From contig DCIC01000007.1 in assembly GCA_002315825.1 (NCBI GenBank), forward strand, positions 5,182-40,868: a stretch of DNA of 35,687 bases, in the 5' to 3' direction. This document shows, piece after piece, positions 17,389-24,308 of this stretch (its first letter is position 1; every line of letters starts with the position of its first letter). The translations under genes were made by a program, and so were the position numbers. Source of the DNA: Bacteroidales bacterium UBA1736. Its GTDB lineage: Bacteria; Bacteroidota; Bacteroidia; Bacteroidales; UBA932. Under the pieces are notes generated by a model, which saw only the letters and a program-made list of their open reading frames with translations, did not search any database and had not been told where the DNA came from.

Positions 17389-17925
17389 ATGATACTGGAC
17401 AAGACCTTATTCAAGGACCTGTACTTCGGGTATTGTGACCGCCTTATCGGTTATGCGAGAAGTTGTGGGTTCGACAAAGCATCTTGTGAAGACATTGTGC
17501 AGCAAGCCTTTCTGAGATTGTGGGAAAAATACTCCGGACAAGATATGGAATCACCTGAAAGCCTTCTCTTCGTTCTGGTACGCAATCTCTGTCTTGACAA
17601 AGCTAGACATATGGTTGTCCATCGCTCTATTTTTCAGGAAATTCCGGATAACGAGTATCTTGAATATATCTCCAACAAGGACTTTCAAACAGGCATTAAT
17701 TCTGAAAGCCTTACCATCGCCAAAGAGCTCGAAATTGAGATATCACGAGCAATCGACAGTCTCTCCCCCCAGTGTAGAAATGTATTTCGCCTCTCCAGAA
17801 TCAAGGAGATGAAGAACAAGGAAGTCGCCCAATTTCTTGGAATCACTGAAAAAGCTGTAGAAAAGCAGATATCAAAGGCCTTAAAACAGATCAGAGGAAT
17901 CCTTAACAAAAAATTCAGGGTTTAG
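17389..17925 (+). CDS. ECF-type RNA polymerase sigma factor (PUL-associated)
   Basis: A 178-residue sigma-70-family protein of the extracytoplasmic-function class. Region 2 is visible in LFKDLYFGYCDRLIGYARSC, CEDIVQQAFLRLWEKY and LLFVLVRNLCLDKAR; region 4 in SLSPQCRNVFRLSRIKEM, KNKEVAQFLGITEKAVEKQ and ISKALKQIRGIL, a helix-turn-helix. This is the form found with FecR/SusC systems in Bacteroidetes. It is divergent from the fecR-susC-susD operon across 106 bp, whereas most such sets have the sigma gene co-directional and upstream. It presumably directs RNA polymerase to the PUL promoter once FecR is signalled; the target promoter was not identified. It converges with folK across about 98 bp. 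Confidence 0.92.
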   Translation: MILDKTLFKDLYFGYCDRLIGYARSCGFDKASCEDIVQQAFLRLWEKYSGQDMESPESLLFVLVRNLCLDKARHMVVHRSIFQEIPDNEYLEYISNKDFQTGINSESLTIAKELEIEISRAIDSLSPQCRNVFRLSRIKEMKNKEVAQFLGITEKAVEKQISKALKQIRGILNKKFRV

Positions 17926-18023
17926 CCGTTACTGTCCTCAAGAGAATATCCTCTCTGGATTACAGGCAATATGACTTCTGGAACAAGGTCGGTGTGTCCA
18001 TCGCTTCGATCAAGCGTACACCG

Positions 18024-18449
18024 TCAAACTTCCTTCAACGTTGCGAGGAGTTCGCGGACAAAAGGGCGGGATTCGACCTGGGGGTGAGGGATCGTGAGCG
18101 TTTCTCCTTCGATATGGCGCATTCCGTAAAATAGGATGTCCACGTCGATAATCCTGTTGTGGTATATTCTGACACCGTTTTCGTCATATTCCGGCTCATC
18201 TGTGCGGCCGAGATTGCGCTCAATGTTCTTGCATATCTTCAGCAACGGAAAAGGCTGCCTCGCAGTGTCGTATTTTACCACGCAATTCAGGAAATCCGGG
18301 CCGTCGAATCCGCAGGCTTGAGTCTCGATAATTGGAGAAATGGCTTTGTAGTGCCCTTCCAGTGCAATATCCAGCATATTCAAGGCCGAACGGATATTCC
18401 GCTCCCTGTCTCCGAGATTGGAGCCAAGCAATAGAGTGACTTCGGTCAT
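18024..18449 (-). CDS. folK: 6-hydroxymethyl-7,8-dihydropterin pyrophosphokinase
   Basis: A 141-residue cytosolic enzyme of folate synthesis that transfers pyrophosphate from ATP to 6-hydroxymethyl-7,8-dihydropterin, supplying dihydropteroate synthase. Seen: LLLGSNLGDRERNI at the N-terminus, ETQACGFDGPDFLNCV, the metal/ATP-binding NRIIDVDILFYG (two Asp), and IPHPQVESRPFV near the end, all in the usual order. I start at the ATG at 18449 rather than the longer reading from 18533, which overlaps the upstream gene and lacks family similarity. It lies 4 nt after the DUF59 gene and is probably co-transcribed with sufS-sufE-DUF59. No folP or folB homologue is adjacent. Confidence 0.93.
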   Translation of the reverse strand: MTEVTLLLGSNLGDRERNIRSALNMLDIALEGHYKAISPIIETQACGFDGPDFLNCVVKYDTARQPFPLLKICKNIERNLGRTDEPEYDENGVRIYHNRIIDVDILFYGMRHIEGETLTIPHPQVESRPFVRELLATLKEV

Positions 18450-18453
18450 GGAA

Positions 18454-18816
18454 CTACATCTCGGGGTCAAACCCCAGAGCCACCCTGGCTTCGTCGGAAA
18501 GCATGCTCTGGTCCCACACAGGCTCAAAAACAAGCTCGAGATTGCAGCCCTTCACGCCGGGAGTGAGAAGAATCGCATGCCTGACCTCCTCCATCACCTC
18601 ATCAGCCATAGGACAATTGGGCGCAGTGAAGGTCATTTTTACGTATACCTCGCGTTCCTTGTTGATATTAAGTTCGTATATGAGGCCGAGATCATAGATA
18701 TTGACCGGTATTTCCGGATCATAGACCTGCTTGAGAGCCAGCACAACCGCTTCATAAAGTGGCGCCAGTTCCTTAACGTCTTCTGCAGTAAGCACTTCCT
18801 GTGTATCAGTGTTCAT
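18454..18816 (-). CDS. DUF59/MIP18-family iron-sulfur assembly factor (SufT-like)
   Basis: A 120-residue protein of the DUF59 family (relatives: PaaD, SufT, eukaryotic MIP18), small proteins that help mature iron-sulfur proteins. The core VYDPEIPVNIYDLGLIYEL, MTFTAPNCPMADEVMEEV with its conserved Cys, and LVFEPVWDQSMLSDEAR, ending in LGF, is typical. I choose the ATG at 18816; the alternative TTG at 18825 adds three residues. The start overlaps the sufE stop region by 11 nt, indicating coupling. Position between sufE and folK supports an iron-sulfur role. The symbol sufT is used for some members, but orthology cannot be assured here. Confidence 0.88.
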   Translation of the reverse strand: MNTDTQEVLTAEDVKELAPLYEAVVLALKQVYDPEIPVNIYDLGLIYELNINKEREVYVKMTFTAPNCPMADEVMEEVRHAILLTPGVKGCNLELVFEPVWDQSMLSDEARVALGFDPEM

Positions 18817-19216
18817 TTCGTGCAAGCTCCTTTATTCTCTCTATCATCGCCATAAGCCCTCCTGCCCTCGTGGGAGAAAGGTTCTCCTTCAGGCCAATCT
18901 CTTCAATCCAGGCAAAGTCGTCGGACGCGATTTCTTCAGGCCTGCGCCCGGAATAGACTCCGATAAGCAGGGAGATGATTCCCTTGGTGATGATGGCATC
19001 GCTGTCGGCTGTGAAGACCAAGGCTCCATCGCGCATCTCCGCATTGAGCCAAACCCTTGATTGACAGCCTTTTATAAGTCTTTCATCCGTCTTTAACGAC
19101 TCCGGGAAAGTGTCCAGTTTCTTTCCGAGTTCGATGAGATAGCTGTACTTGTCAAGCCACTCATCAAACATCGAGAAGTCATCGATGACAGACTGTTTTG
19201 ATTCTTCTAATGTCAT
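18806..19216 (-). CDS. sufE: SufE cysteine desulfuration protein
   Basis: A 136-residue sulfur-acceptor protein that takes persulfide from the SufS cysteine desulfurase and passes it to the cluster scaffold. The family motif LIKGCQSRVWL (about 48-58) holds the acceptor Cys; AIITKGIISLLIGVYSGR and IGLKENLSPTRAGGL follow as in other SufE proteins. Full length. It starts 3 nt after the sufS stop and overlaps the DUF59 gene, so the three are surely one transcript. No sufB, sufC or sufD gene is in this window. Confidence 0.95.
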   Translation of the reverse strand: MTLEESKQSVIDDFSMFDEWLDKYSYLIELGKKLDTFPESLKTDERLIKGCQSRVWLNAEMRDGALVFTADSDAIITKGIISLLIGVYSGRRPEEIASDDFAWIEEIGLKENLSPTRAGGLMAMIERIKELARNEH

Positions 19217-19219
19217 ATT

Positions 19220-20422
19220 CTATCTCAACATTGCAATCGCCTTATGCAACGATTCCACAAAATACTCCGCTTCCTTAAGCGTATTGTATGGAGCGAATGA
19301 AGCCCTGAGCATTCCTGTTACTCCAAACCTGTCCATAAGCGGTTCTGCGCACATCTGGCCGGAACGGACAGCGATACCCATCTTGTCCAGAATCAATGCG
19401 AGATCTTCGTGGTGAACACCGTCGATGGCAAACGAAAACAGGGGTATTTTTTCTTCTCTTGATGAAGGGATACCATAAAGTCGCAGTCCATCGATTGCCG
19501 GAAGTTCTGCAAGCAGATAATCCCGTATCTCCTCCATCTCGCCGTCATTCTTTCGCAAATGGCGCACGGCTTCTATTGCCGGCCCCCAAGTCGGAACACC
19601 GGAAATATTCTGCGTACCAGCCTCAAACCTCTGCGGTGCCTTGGCATAAGTGGTACCACTCCACCTGACGGTCTGAATCATCTCCCCTCCTCCCATATAT
19701 GGAGGAAGACGATCGAGCCAATCCCGGGATCCATACAGCACTCCCGTTCCCGGAGCGGCATACATCTTATGCCCCGAAAAGGCATAGAAATCACATCCCA
19801 ATGACTTAACGTCCACTTCCAGATGTGCAACTGCCTGAGCCCCATCCACAGCAACAGGGATATTTTGTGAGTGGCATATTTCAACTATCTTGTCAATGGG
19901 ATTGATGAGTCCAAGCACATTCGAGACCTGGGCGACACAAACGATTTTTGTCTTTTGGGAAATGAGAGACGGCAGCAACTCTATCTGCAGGCGGCCGTTC
20001 TCATCGACGGGGAGGACCTTGATGGAAGCTCCTTTCCGCTCGCAAAGCATCTGCCAAGGGACTATATTGGAATGATGTTCGCTCCCGGCAATTATTATTT
20101 CATCCCCTGCGCCTACGAAGGCTTCTCCAAAACTGAAAGTGAGCAGATTGAGAGATGCGGTTGTTCCTGACGTAAATACTATTTGCGACGGCGAATCGGC
20201 TCCGATGAATTCGGCAACTATCTTCCTGGCATTTTCATATTCTTCCGTGGCTTCTGACGCAATCTTGTGAACCGCTCTGTGCAGATTGGAATTCTTTTTC
20301 GCGCTTATCTCCGTCCACTTGTCGATGACACTCTGCGGACGCAGCGAGGTGGCCGCATTGTCAAGATAGACGAGCGACTTGCCATAAACCTTCTCTGAGA
20401 GCTGCGGGAATACAGGTACCAT
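19220..20422 (-). CDS. sufS: SufS-type cysteine desulfurase (PLP enzyme)
   Basis: A 400-residue group II cysteine desulfurase: it converts cysteine to alanine and gives the sulfur as a persulfide for iron-sulfur cluster assembly. Seen: YLDNAATSLRP, AGSEHHSNIVPWQ with the PLP-stacking His, VAVDGAQAVAHLEVD with the PLP Asp, the Schiff-base Lys in FSGHKMYA, and the catalytic loop RSGQMCAEP containing the active Cys. The following RFGVTGMLRASFAPYNT is typical. It is the first gene of a minus-strand operon with sufE, DUF59 and folK. The 49-bp gap to divergent ruvA holds back-to-back promoter-like elements. The scaffold genes sufBCD are not adjacent. Confidence 0.95.
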   Translation of the reverse strand: MVPVFPQLSEKVYGKSLVYLDNAATSLRPQSVIDKWTEISAKKNSNLHRAVHKIASEATEEYENARKIVAEFIGADSPSQIVFTSGTTASLNLLTFSFGEAFVGAGDEIIIAGSEHHSNIVPWQMLCERKGASIKVLPVDENGRLQIELLPSLISQKTKIVCVAQVSNVLGLINPIDKIVEICHSQNIPVAVDGAQAVAHLEVDVKSLGCDFYAFSGHKMYAAPGTGVLYGSRDWLDRLPPYMGGGEMIQTVRWSGTTYAKAPQRFEAGTQNISGVPTWGPAIEAVRHLRKNDGEMEEIRDYLLAELPAIDGLRLYGIPSSREEKIPLFSFAIDGVHHEDLALILDKMGIAVRSGQMCAEPLMDRFGVTGMLRASFAPYNTLKEAEYFVESLHKAIAMLR

Positions 20423-20438
20423 ATACTTTTTACAGGCT

Positions 20439-20468
20439 GCAAATTTAATATTTTTTGCGTAAGTTTGC
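20439..20468. promoter_or_regulatory. Back-to-back -7 elements of the divergent sufS and ruvA promoters
   Basis: The 49-bp gap contains TAAATTTG on the minus strand (20440-20447) and TAAGTTTG on the plus strand (20460-20467), both matching TAnnTTTG, together making an imperfect dyad (GCAAATTTA ... TAAGTTTGC, 8 of 9 positions). Neither has a clear TTTG at the -33 distance. The ruvA element ends only 4 nt before the ruvA ATG, which would give an almost leaderless transcript. Confidence 0.4.
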
Positions 20469-20471
20469 GGT

Positions 20472-21065
20472 ATGATAGATTACATTTCAGGCAAAATTGC
20501 AGAGCTTGGTCCGACTCGGATTGTCATAGACAATTCCGGTATCGGGTACAGCATCGAAATCTCTCTCCAGACTTACGCAGCTCTGGAAGGCAAAACGGAG
20601 GCTATTGTTTTCATCCAGCAACAGATCAACCAGCGGGACGGCACCGAGGTGGATTACGGATTTGCAAGCAAAGCGGAGAGAGAATTGTTTCAGCTGATCA
20701 CCAGCGTTTCCGGAATGGGAGCCGCATCGGCCAGGATGATTCTCTCATCCCTCACCGCTGATGAACTTCGCGATGCGATTCTTTCTGAGAATATCAATAC
20801 CTTGAAATCCATTAAAGGTATCGGTCTGAAGAGTGCACAGAGAATGATTCTTGAACTCAAGGATAAGATTGTCAAAGGCGAAGGAACGACCGACACCGCA
20901 CTGTTCACAACGGAAAGCAATGCCGCTGTCGATGAAGCTTCTTCCGCCCTCCTTATGCTCGGTTTCGCCAAGCCCAACATCAATAAAGCCATTCAGGCCA
21001 TTCTCAAAGCCAATCCGAAAGCCAGTGTGGAGCAGATCATCAAATCTGCCCTCCAGATGCTCTAG
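20472..21065 (+). CDS. ruvA: Holliday junction branch-migration protein RuvA
   Basis: A 197-residue DNA-binding subunit of the RuvAB branch-migration complex; tetramers hold the four-way junction while RuvB rings pump DNA. The N-terminal OB domain starts MIDYISGKIAELGPTRIVID with GIGYSIEISLQTY. Two helix-hairpin-helix motifs follow (ITSVSGMGAASARMIL and IKGIGLKSAQRMILELKDK), then a flexible acidic linker and a C-terminal RuvB-binding helix bundle (ALLMLGFAKPNINKAI). Full length. It stands alone on the plus strand, divergent from sufS and convergent with mnmG; ruvB is about 9 kb away at 30216 on the other strand. Confidence 0.96.
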   Translation: MIDYISGKIAELGPTRIVIDNSGIGYSIEISLQTYAALEGKTEAIVFIQQQINQRDGTEVDYGFASKAERELFQLITSVSGMGAASARMILSSLTADELRDAILSENINTLKSIKGIGLKSAQRMILELKDKIVKGEGTTDTALFTTESNAAVDEASSALLMLGFAKPNINKAIQAILKANPKASVEQIIKSALQML

Positions 21066-21072
21066 ACTTCAT

Positions 21073-21088
21073 TGTTCCACGTGGAACG
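21073..21088. other. parS-like centromere site 1 (near-perfect palindrome)
   Basis: TGTTCCACGTGGAACG matches the conserved bacterial parS consensus TGTTnCACGTGnAACA at all but the last base. It lies 7 nt after the ruvA stop and 9 nt before the long inverted repeat. parS sites bind ParB and cluster near replication origins. A second, perfect copy lies 363 bp further on, inside mnmG. Confidence 0.7.
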
Positions 21089-21097
21089 TTTTAAGTA

Positions 21098-21188
21098 GCT
21101 AAAGTCAGAACTGGCTCAAAGCGGATTCGACTTCGAGACGAACGAAGTGTCGCAGAACGTCGGAGCGTGAGCCAGTTCTGACTTTAGC
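21098..21188. repeat. Perfect 21-bp inverted repeat with 49-bp spacer between ruvA and mnmG
   Basis: The left arm (21098-21118, starting GCTAAAGTCAGAACTG) is the exact reverse complement of the right arm (21168-21188). The spacer holds a smaller hairpin (ACTTCG paired with CGAAGT, 7-nt loop). The right arm overlaps the last codons and TAA stop of mnmG. No T-run follows either arm, so it is not a classic intrinsic terminator, though it could still end both convergent transcripts. A miniature element with terminal inverted repeats is another possibility; no second copy was noticed in the window. Confidence 0.85.
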
Positions 21189-23043
21189 GACCGAAATAAA
21201 CCAAAAGAACAGAGATATCTGAAGGAGAAATGCCGGAGATGCGCGAAGCCTGGGCGATGGTGCGAGGATTATATCTATTGAGTTTTTGACGACATTCGAT
21301 GGTTAATCCTGAAACCCTGTCGAAATCAAAATTCTCCGGAATAACAAGATTCTCTAGATGAGATATCTTCTCTGCCATCTTCTTCTCACGGTCTATATAA
21401 CCTTTATATTTAAGGTTAATTTCCACGGATTCAACGACTTCTTTTGAGTATGTTCCACGTGGAACAATAGCAAGCAAATCTCCCAAATTCACTTCTGGTC
21501 TGAGGGCGATATCTGCAATCTTTTTTGATTCCGTAAGGGGTGCTGATCCAAGAGAAGAGAGGAATGGATTTGCCTTCTCACAAGTTATATTGTGAGTTTC
21601 GCAGTAGTCTGTCAATTCTTTTACGCTACTGTATTTTGCTTCGGTGAGATCATATCTTTCCTGACTTGCCAAGCCTATTCTGTATCCAAGCGGGGTTAGT
21701 CTTTCATCAGCATTGTCCTGCCTGAGAAGCACACGATACTCGGCTCTCGAAGTAAACATACGGTAAGGTTCATCGACTCCTTTCGTGACAAGATCATCAA
21801 TCAGGACTCCGATATAAGAATCCATCCGACGTAAGACAAAGGGATCCTTTTCCGTAATTTTGAGATGCGCGTTTATGCCGGCGACCAGTCCTTGCGCGGC
21901 TGCTTCTTCGTAACCGGTTGTGCCGTTGATCTGTCCTGCAAAAAAGAGATTGTCGATGCATTTCAACTCAAGGGTAGGCTTGAGCTGGGTCGGATCGAAG
22001 AAGTCATATTCGACCGCATATGCAGGACGATAAACCTTCGCGTTCTCGAGTCCTTCGATCTTATGGAGAGCATCCATCTGAACCTCGAAAGGAAGAGAGG
22101 AAGAAAAACCCTGGAGATAAAATTCGTTGATACTCTCCCCTTCCGGCTCAAGAAATAACTGGTGAGCATCGTTATCAGGAAAGACTCTCAACTTGTCTTC
22201 TATGCTCGGGCAATACCGCGGCCCCTTTCCGTGGATGAGTCCGGTGAAAAGTGGAGAATCTCCGAAGCCGGCTCTTAAAGCTTCGTGAACCTTTGGATTG
22301 GTATGGACAATATAACAGGTCTTCTGCGGAACACCACTCTGAATTCTGGAAGGGACCGGAAGGAAAGAGAAGCGTTCCGGATTCTCGTCACCATACTGGA
22401 CAGGAAGACGAGACAGGTCGACAGATGTAATGTCGATTCTGGGCGGGGTCCCAGTCTTCATCCTTCCGGTGGAAAGTCCGAGCGAAACGAGTTGTTCCGT
22501 CAGACCATAAGACGCCTCCTCCCCTATTCGGCCTCCGACAAGTTCCTTCCGTCCAACAAATAATTTTCCTCCGAGGAAGGTTCCGGCGGTCAGAATAACT
22601 GCCCGAGACTTGAAAATCACCCCTGATTTCGTACGTACTCCGCAGATTTTTTGATTCTCAAAGACGAATAAAACCGCAGAATCCTCATAAATATCTAATA
22701 GTGAATTATTTACGAGGATAGTTCGCCAATTATGCGAAAAGGCGATTTTGTCGCATTGAGCCCTCGGACTCCACATTGCCGGCCCCTTTGACCGGTTAAG
22801 CATCCTGAACTGAAGGGTCGACATATCTGTAACGATTCCTGTGTAACCACCGAGAGCATCGATCTCGCGGACTATCTGTCCCTTCGCTATTCCTCCTATT
22901 GCAGGATTGCAGGACATCTTCGCAAAAGCAAGAGTGTCCATCGACAAAAGAAGCACGGACGATCCGAGCGTCGCAGCCGCCATGGCAGCTTCACACCCGG
23001 CATGCCCTCCCCCGACGACTATGATGTCATAGCTGGATTTCAT
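21184..23043 (-). CDS. mnmG: tRNA uridine-34 5-carboxymethylaminomethyl modification enzyme MnmG (GidA)
   Basis: A 619-residue FAD enzyme that, with MnmE, installs the (carboxymethyl)aminomethyl group on wobble uridine 34 of several tRNAs. The Rossmann dinucleotide motif is VVGGGHAGCEAAMAAA at the N-terminus. Other family landmarks are MSCNPAIGGIAKGQIVREIDALGG, MLNRSKGPAMWSPRAQCD, GTFLGGKLFVG, AGQINGTTGYEEAAAQGLVAG and, near the C-terminus, a MnmE/tRNA-binding domain with RISGISPSDISVLLVYFGR. It begins immediately after the ybeY stop (TAG then ATG, no gap), so the two are coupled. A perfect parS-like palindrome is embedded in its 3' half. The stop codon lies inside the long inverted repeat. 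Confidence 0.97.
   Translation of the reverse strand: MKSSYDIIVVGGGHAGCEAAMAAATLGSSVLLLSMDTLAFAKMSCNPAIGGIAKGQIVREIDALGGYTGIVTDMSTLQFRMLNRSKGPAMWSPRAQCDKIAFSHNWRTILVNNSLLDIYEDSAVLFVFENQKICGVRTKSGVIFKSRAVILTAGTFLGGKLFVGRKELVGGRIGEEASYGLTEQLVSLGLSTGRMKTGTPPRIDITSVDLSRLPVQYGDENPERFSFLPVPSRIQSGVPQKTCYIVHTNPKVHEALRAGFGDSPLFTGLIHGKGPRYCPSIEDKLRVFPDNDAHQLFLEPEGESINEFYLQGFSSSLPFEVQMDALHKIEGLENAKVYRPAYAVEYDFFDPTQLKPTLELKCIDNLFFAGQINGTTGYEEAAAQGLVAGINAHLKITEKDPFVLRRMDSYIGVLIDDLVTKGVDEPYRMFTSRAEYRVLLRQDNADERLTPLGYRIGLASQERYDLTEAKYSSVKELTDYCETHNITCEKANPFLSSLGSAPLTESKKIADIALRPEVNLGDLLAIVPRGTYSKEVVESVEINLKYKGYIDREKKMAEKISHLENLVIPENFDFDRVSGLTIECRQKLNRYNPRTIAQASRISGISPSDISVLLVYFGR
21451..21466. other. parS-like centromere site 2 (perfect 16-bp palindrome, inside mnmG)
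   Basis: TGTTCCACGTGGAACA is a perfect palindrome and a full match to the parS consensus TGTTnCACGTGnAACA. It lies within the 3' half of mnmG, encoding part of a region that reads VPRGTYS on the minus strand. Intragenic parS sites are common in origin-proximal regions. Confidence 0.8.
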
Positions 23044-23466
23044 CTATTCGTATACCTTTCGAATGCCAAGGTAGTAATCTTCTTTGGACCTCATGGTTGC
23101 GATGTCTTTGTCGTTATGGTCGTCATACCCTATGAGATGTAGAATGCCATGGACAATGACCCTGTTCAATTCATCCGGGAATTCAGTTCCATAAAATGCC
23201 GCATTTTCCCGGACCGAATCGATGCTTATGAAAAGGTCACCGTTCAGAGTATCCCCTTCGCAATAATCGAAGGTTATGATGTCAGTGAAGTAATCGTGCT
23301 GAAGGTACTTCATATTGACATCCAGGATATAATTGTCAGAGCAGAAGATGATGTTGACCGCCCCGATTTTACGGATTTCACTTTCGGCAACAGTTTTGAG
23401 CCAGCTGTTGTTGACGCGCCTGTTTTTGAAATCGAATTTAATATCTTCTGTGAAGTAAGAAATCAT
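23044..23466 (-). CDS. ybeY: Endoribonuclease YbeY (16S rRNA maturation)
   Basis: A 140-residue single-strand-specific metallo-endoribonuclease used in 16S rRNA 3'-end maturation and ribosome quality control. The catalytic signature HGILHLIGYDDHND carries the three zinc-ligand His residues in the conserved H-G-x-x-H-L-x-G-Y-D pattern. Upstream are NIIFCSDNYILDVNMKYL and TDIITFDYCEGDTLNGDLFIS, with the conserved TDI(I/V)TF. Length is normal. Its stop abuts the mnmG ATG. The upstream gap is shared with divergent tonB. Confidence 0.94.
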   Translation of the reverse strand: MISYFTEDIKFDFKNRRVNNSWLKTVAESEIRKIGAVNIIFCSDNYILDVNMKYLQHDYFTDIITFDYCEGDTLNGDLFISIDSVRENAAFYGTEFPDELNRVIVHGILHLIGYDDHNDKDIATMRSKEDYYLGIRKVYE

Positions 23467-23478
23467 ATTCAGAAAAAT

Positions 23479-23510
23479 TTTGACAAAGTTATTAATTATT
23501 TCTATCTTTG
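23479..23510 (+). promoter_or_regulatory. Bacteroidetes-type promoter for tonB
   Basis: TTTG (23479-23482), exactly 20 bp, then TATCTTTG (23503-23510): a full match to the Bacteroides primary-sigma consensus. The transcript would start near 23516, leaving a leader of about 25 nt before the tonB ATG. Confidence 0.65.
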
Positions 23511-23540
23511 AGGGCTGATTGAAAACAACAAATCAATAAT

Positions 23541-24230
23541 ATGGAAATTAAAAAATCAGAGAAAGCCAGTCTGGAGAACAAGAGATTGCTCTTCACTGAG
23601 ATTGGTTTCGTGCTTGCTCTCGGAATTGTGCTCTTCGCTTTCGAATGGAGTTCGAAGGAACGCAAGACATCAGTTCTTGACGCCGGCAACCAGGAAATCA
23701 TTGAAGAAGAGTTGGTTCCCATTACTCAAGAGACCCCTCCTCCCCCTCCGGAACTCAACCAGATTCCCATTCTTTCAGACCAAATCGATATTGTCGACGA
23801 TGACATGAAGGTCGAAGACAACATCCTTAACCTCGAGGATGACGCTAATCTTGGTGTTGAGATCATGGACTACAAGGAAGAAGTTCAGGAAGAAGTTGTG
23901 GAAGAAGAAGCAATTCCTTTCCAGCTCGTCGAGCAGAAGCCTTCCTTCAACGGCGGCGATGCAAATGAATTCTCGAAGTGGGTCATGAAGAACCTCTCAT
24001 ATCCTGAAATCGCCAAGGAAAACGGCGTTCAGGGCCGTGTGATGCTTTCATTCAAGGTGAATGCAGACGGTACGGTGTCCAATGTGAAGGTTCTCCGCGG
24101 TGTCGATGCCTCCCTTGACAAGGAAGCCGTCCGCGTGGTATCCAGCTCACCCAAGTGGAAACCCGGAAAGCAGCGTGACCGCGCAGTGCCCGTCACATAT
24201 ACTTTCCCCGTGATTTTCCAGCTCCGTTAG
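23541..24230 (+). CDS. tonB: TonB family energy transducer
   Basis: A 229-residue inner-membrane protein that passes proton-motive force from ExbB/ExbD to TonB-dependent outer-membrane receptors such as the SusC here. A single N-terminal transmembrane helix (about 18-34, IGFVLALGIVLFAFEW) is followed by a short proline tract (TPPPPPELN) and a strongly acidic periplasmic linker, then the C-terminal TonB domain from about 140 (WVMKNLSYPEIAKENGVQGRV, VSNVKVLRGVD, WKPGKQRDRAVPVTYTFPV). The acidic rather than Pro-Lys linker is usual in Bacteroidetes. It has its own good promoter and a terminator. No exbB or exbD is adjacent, and which receptors it serves cannot be told. Confidence 0.9.
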   Translation: MEIKKSEKASLENKRLLFTEIGFVLALGIVLFAFEWSSKERKTSVLDAGNQEIIEEELVPITQETPPPPPELNQIPILSDQIDIVDDDMKVEDNILNLEDDANLGVEIMDYKEEVQEEVVEEEAIPFQLVEQKPSFNGGDANEFSKWVMKNLSYPEIAKENGVQGRVMLSFKVNADGTVSNVKVLRGVDASLDKEAVRVVSSSPKWKPGKQRDRAVPVTYTFPVIFQLR

Positions 24231-24258
24231 GAGAACACCATCACGGAATCATTATACG

Positions 24259-24295
24259 AAGCTGGCCAAATGCGAGTTTTGGTCAGCTTTTTTTT
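24259..24295 (+). terminator. Rho-independent terminator after tonB
   Basis: AAGCTGGCCAAA pairs with TTTGGTCAGCTT (12 bp with one G-T pair) around a short loop and runs into eight T residues. It begins 28 nt after the tonB stop and its T-run ends about 13 nt before the hflX ATG. Confidence 0.85.
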
Positions 24296-24308
24296 ACTCA
24301 AGAACTGA

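Noticed and set aside
17991..18022. Hairpin between the convergent sigma and folK genes as a terminator
   Set aside because: The stem is two 5-bp helices with a 6-base bulge and no T-run follows on either strand; too weak to annotate.
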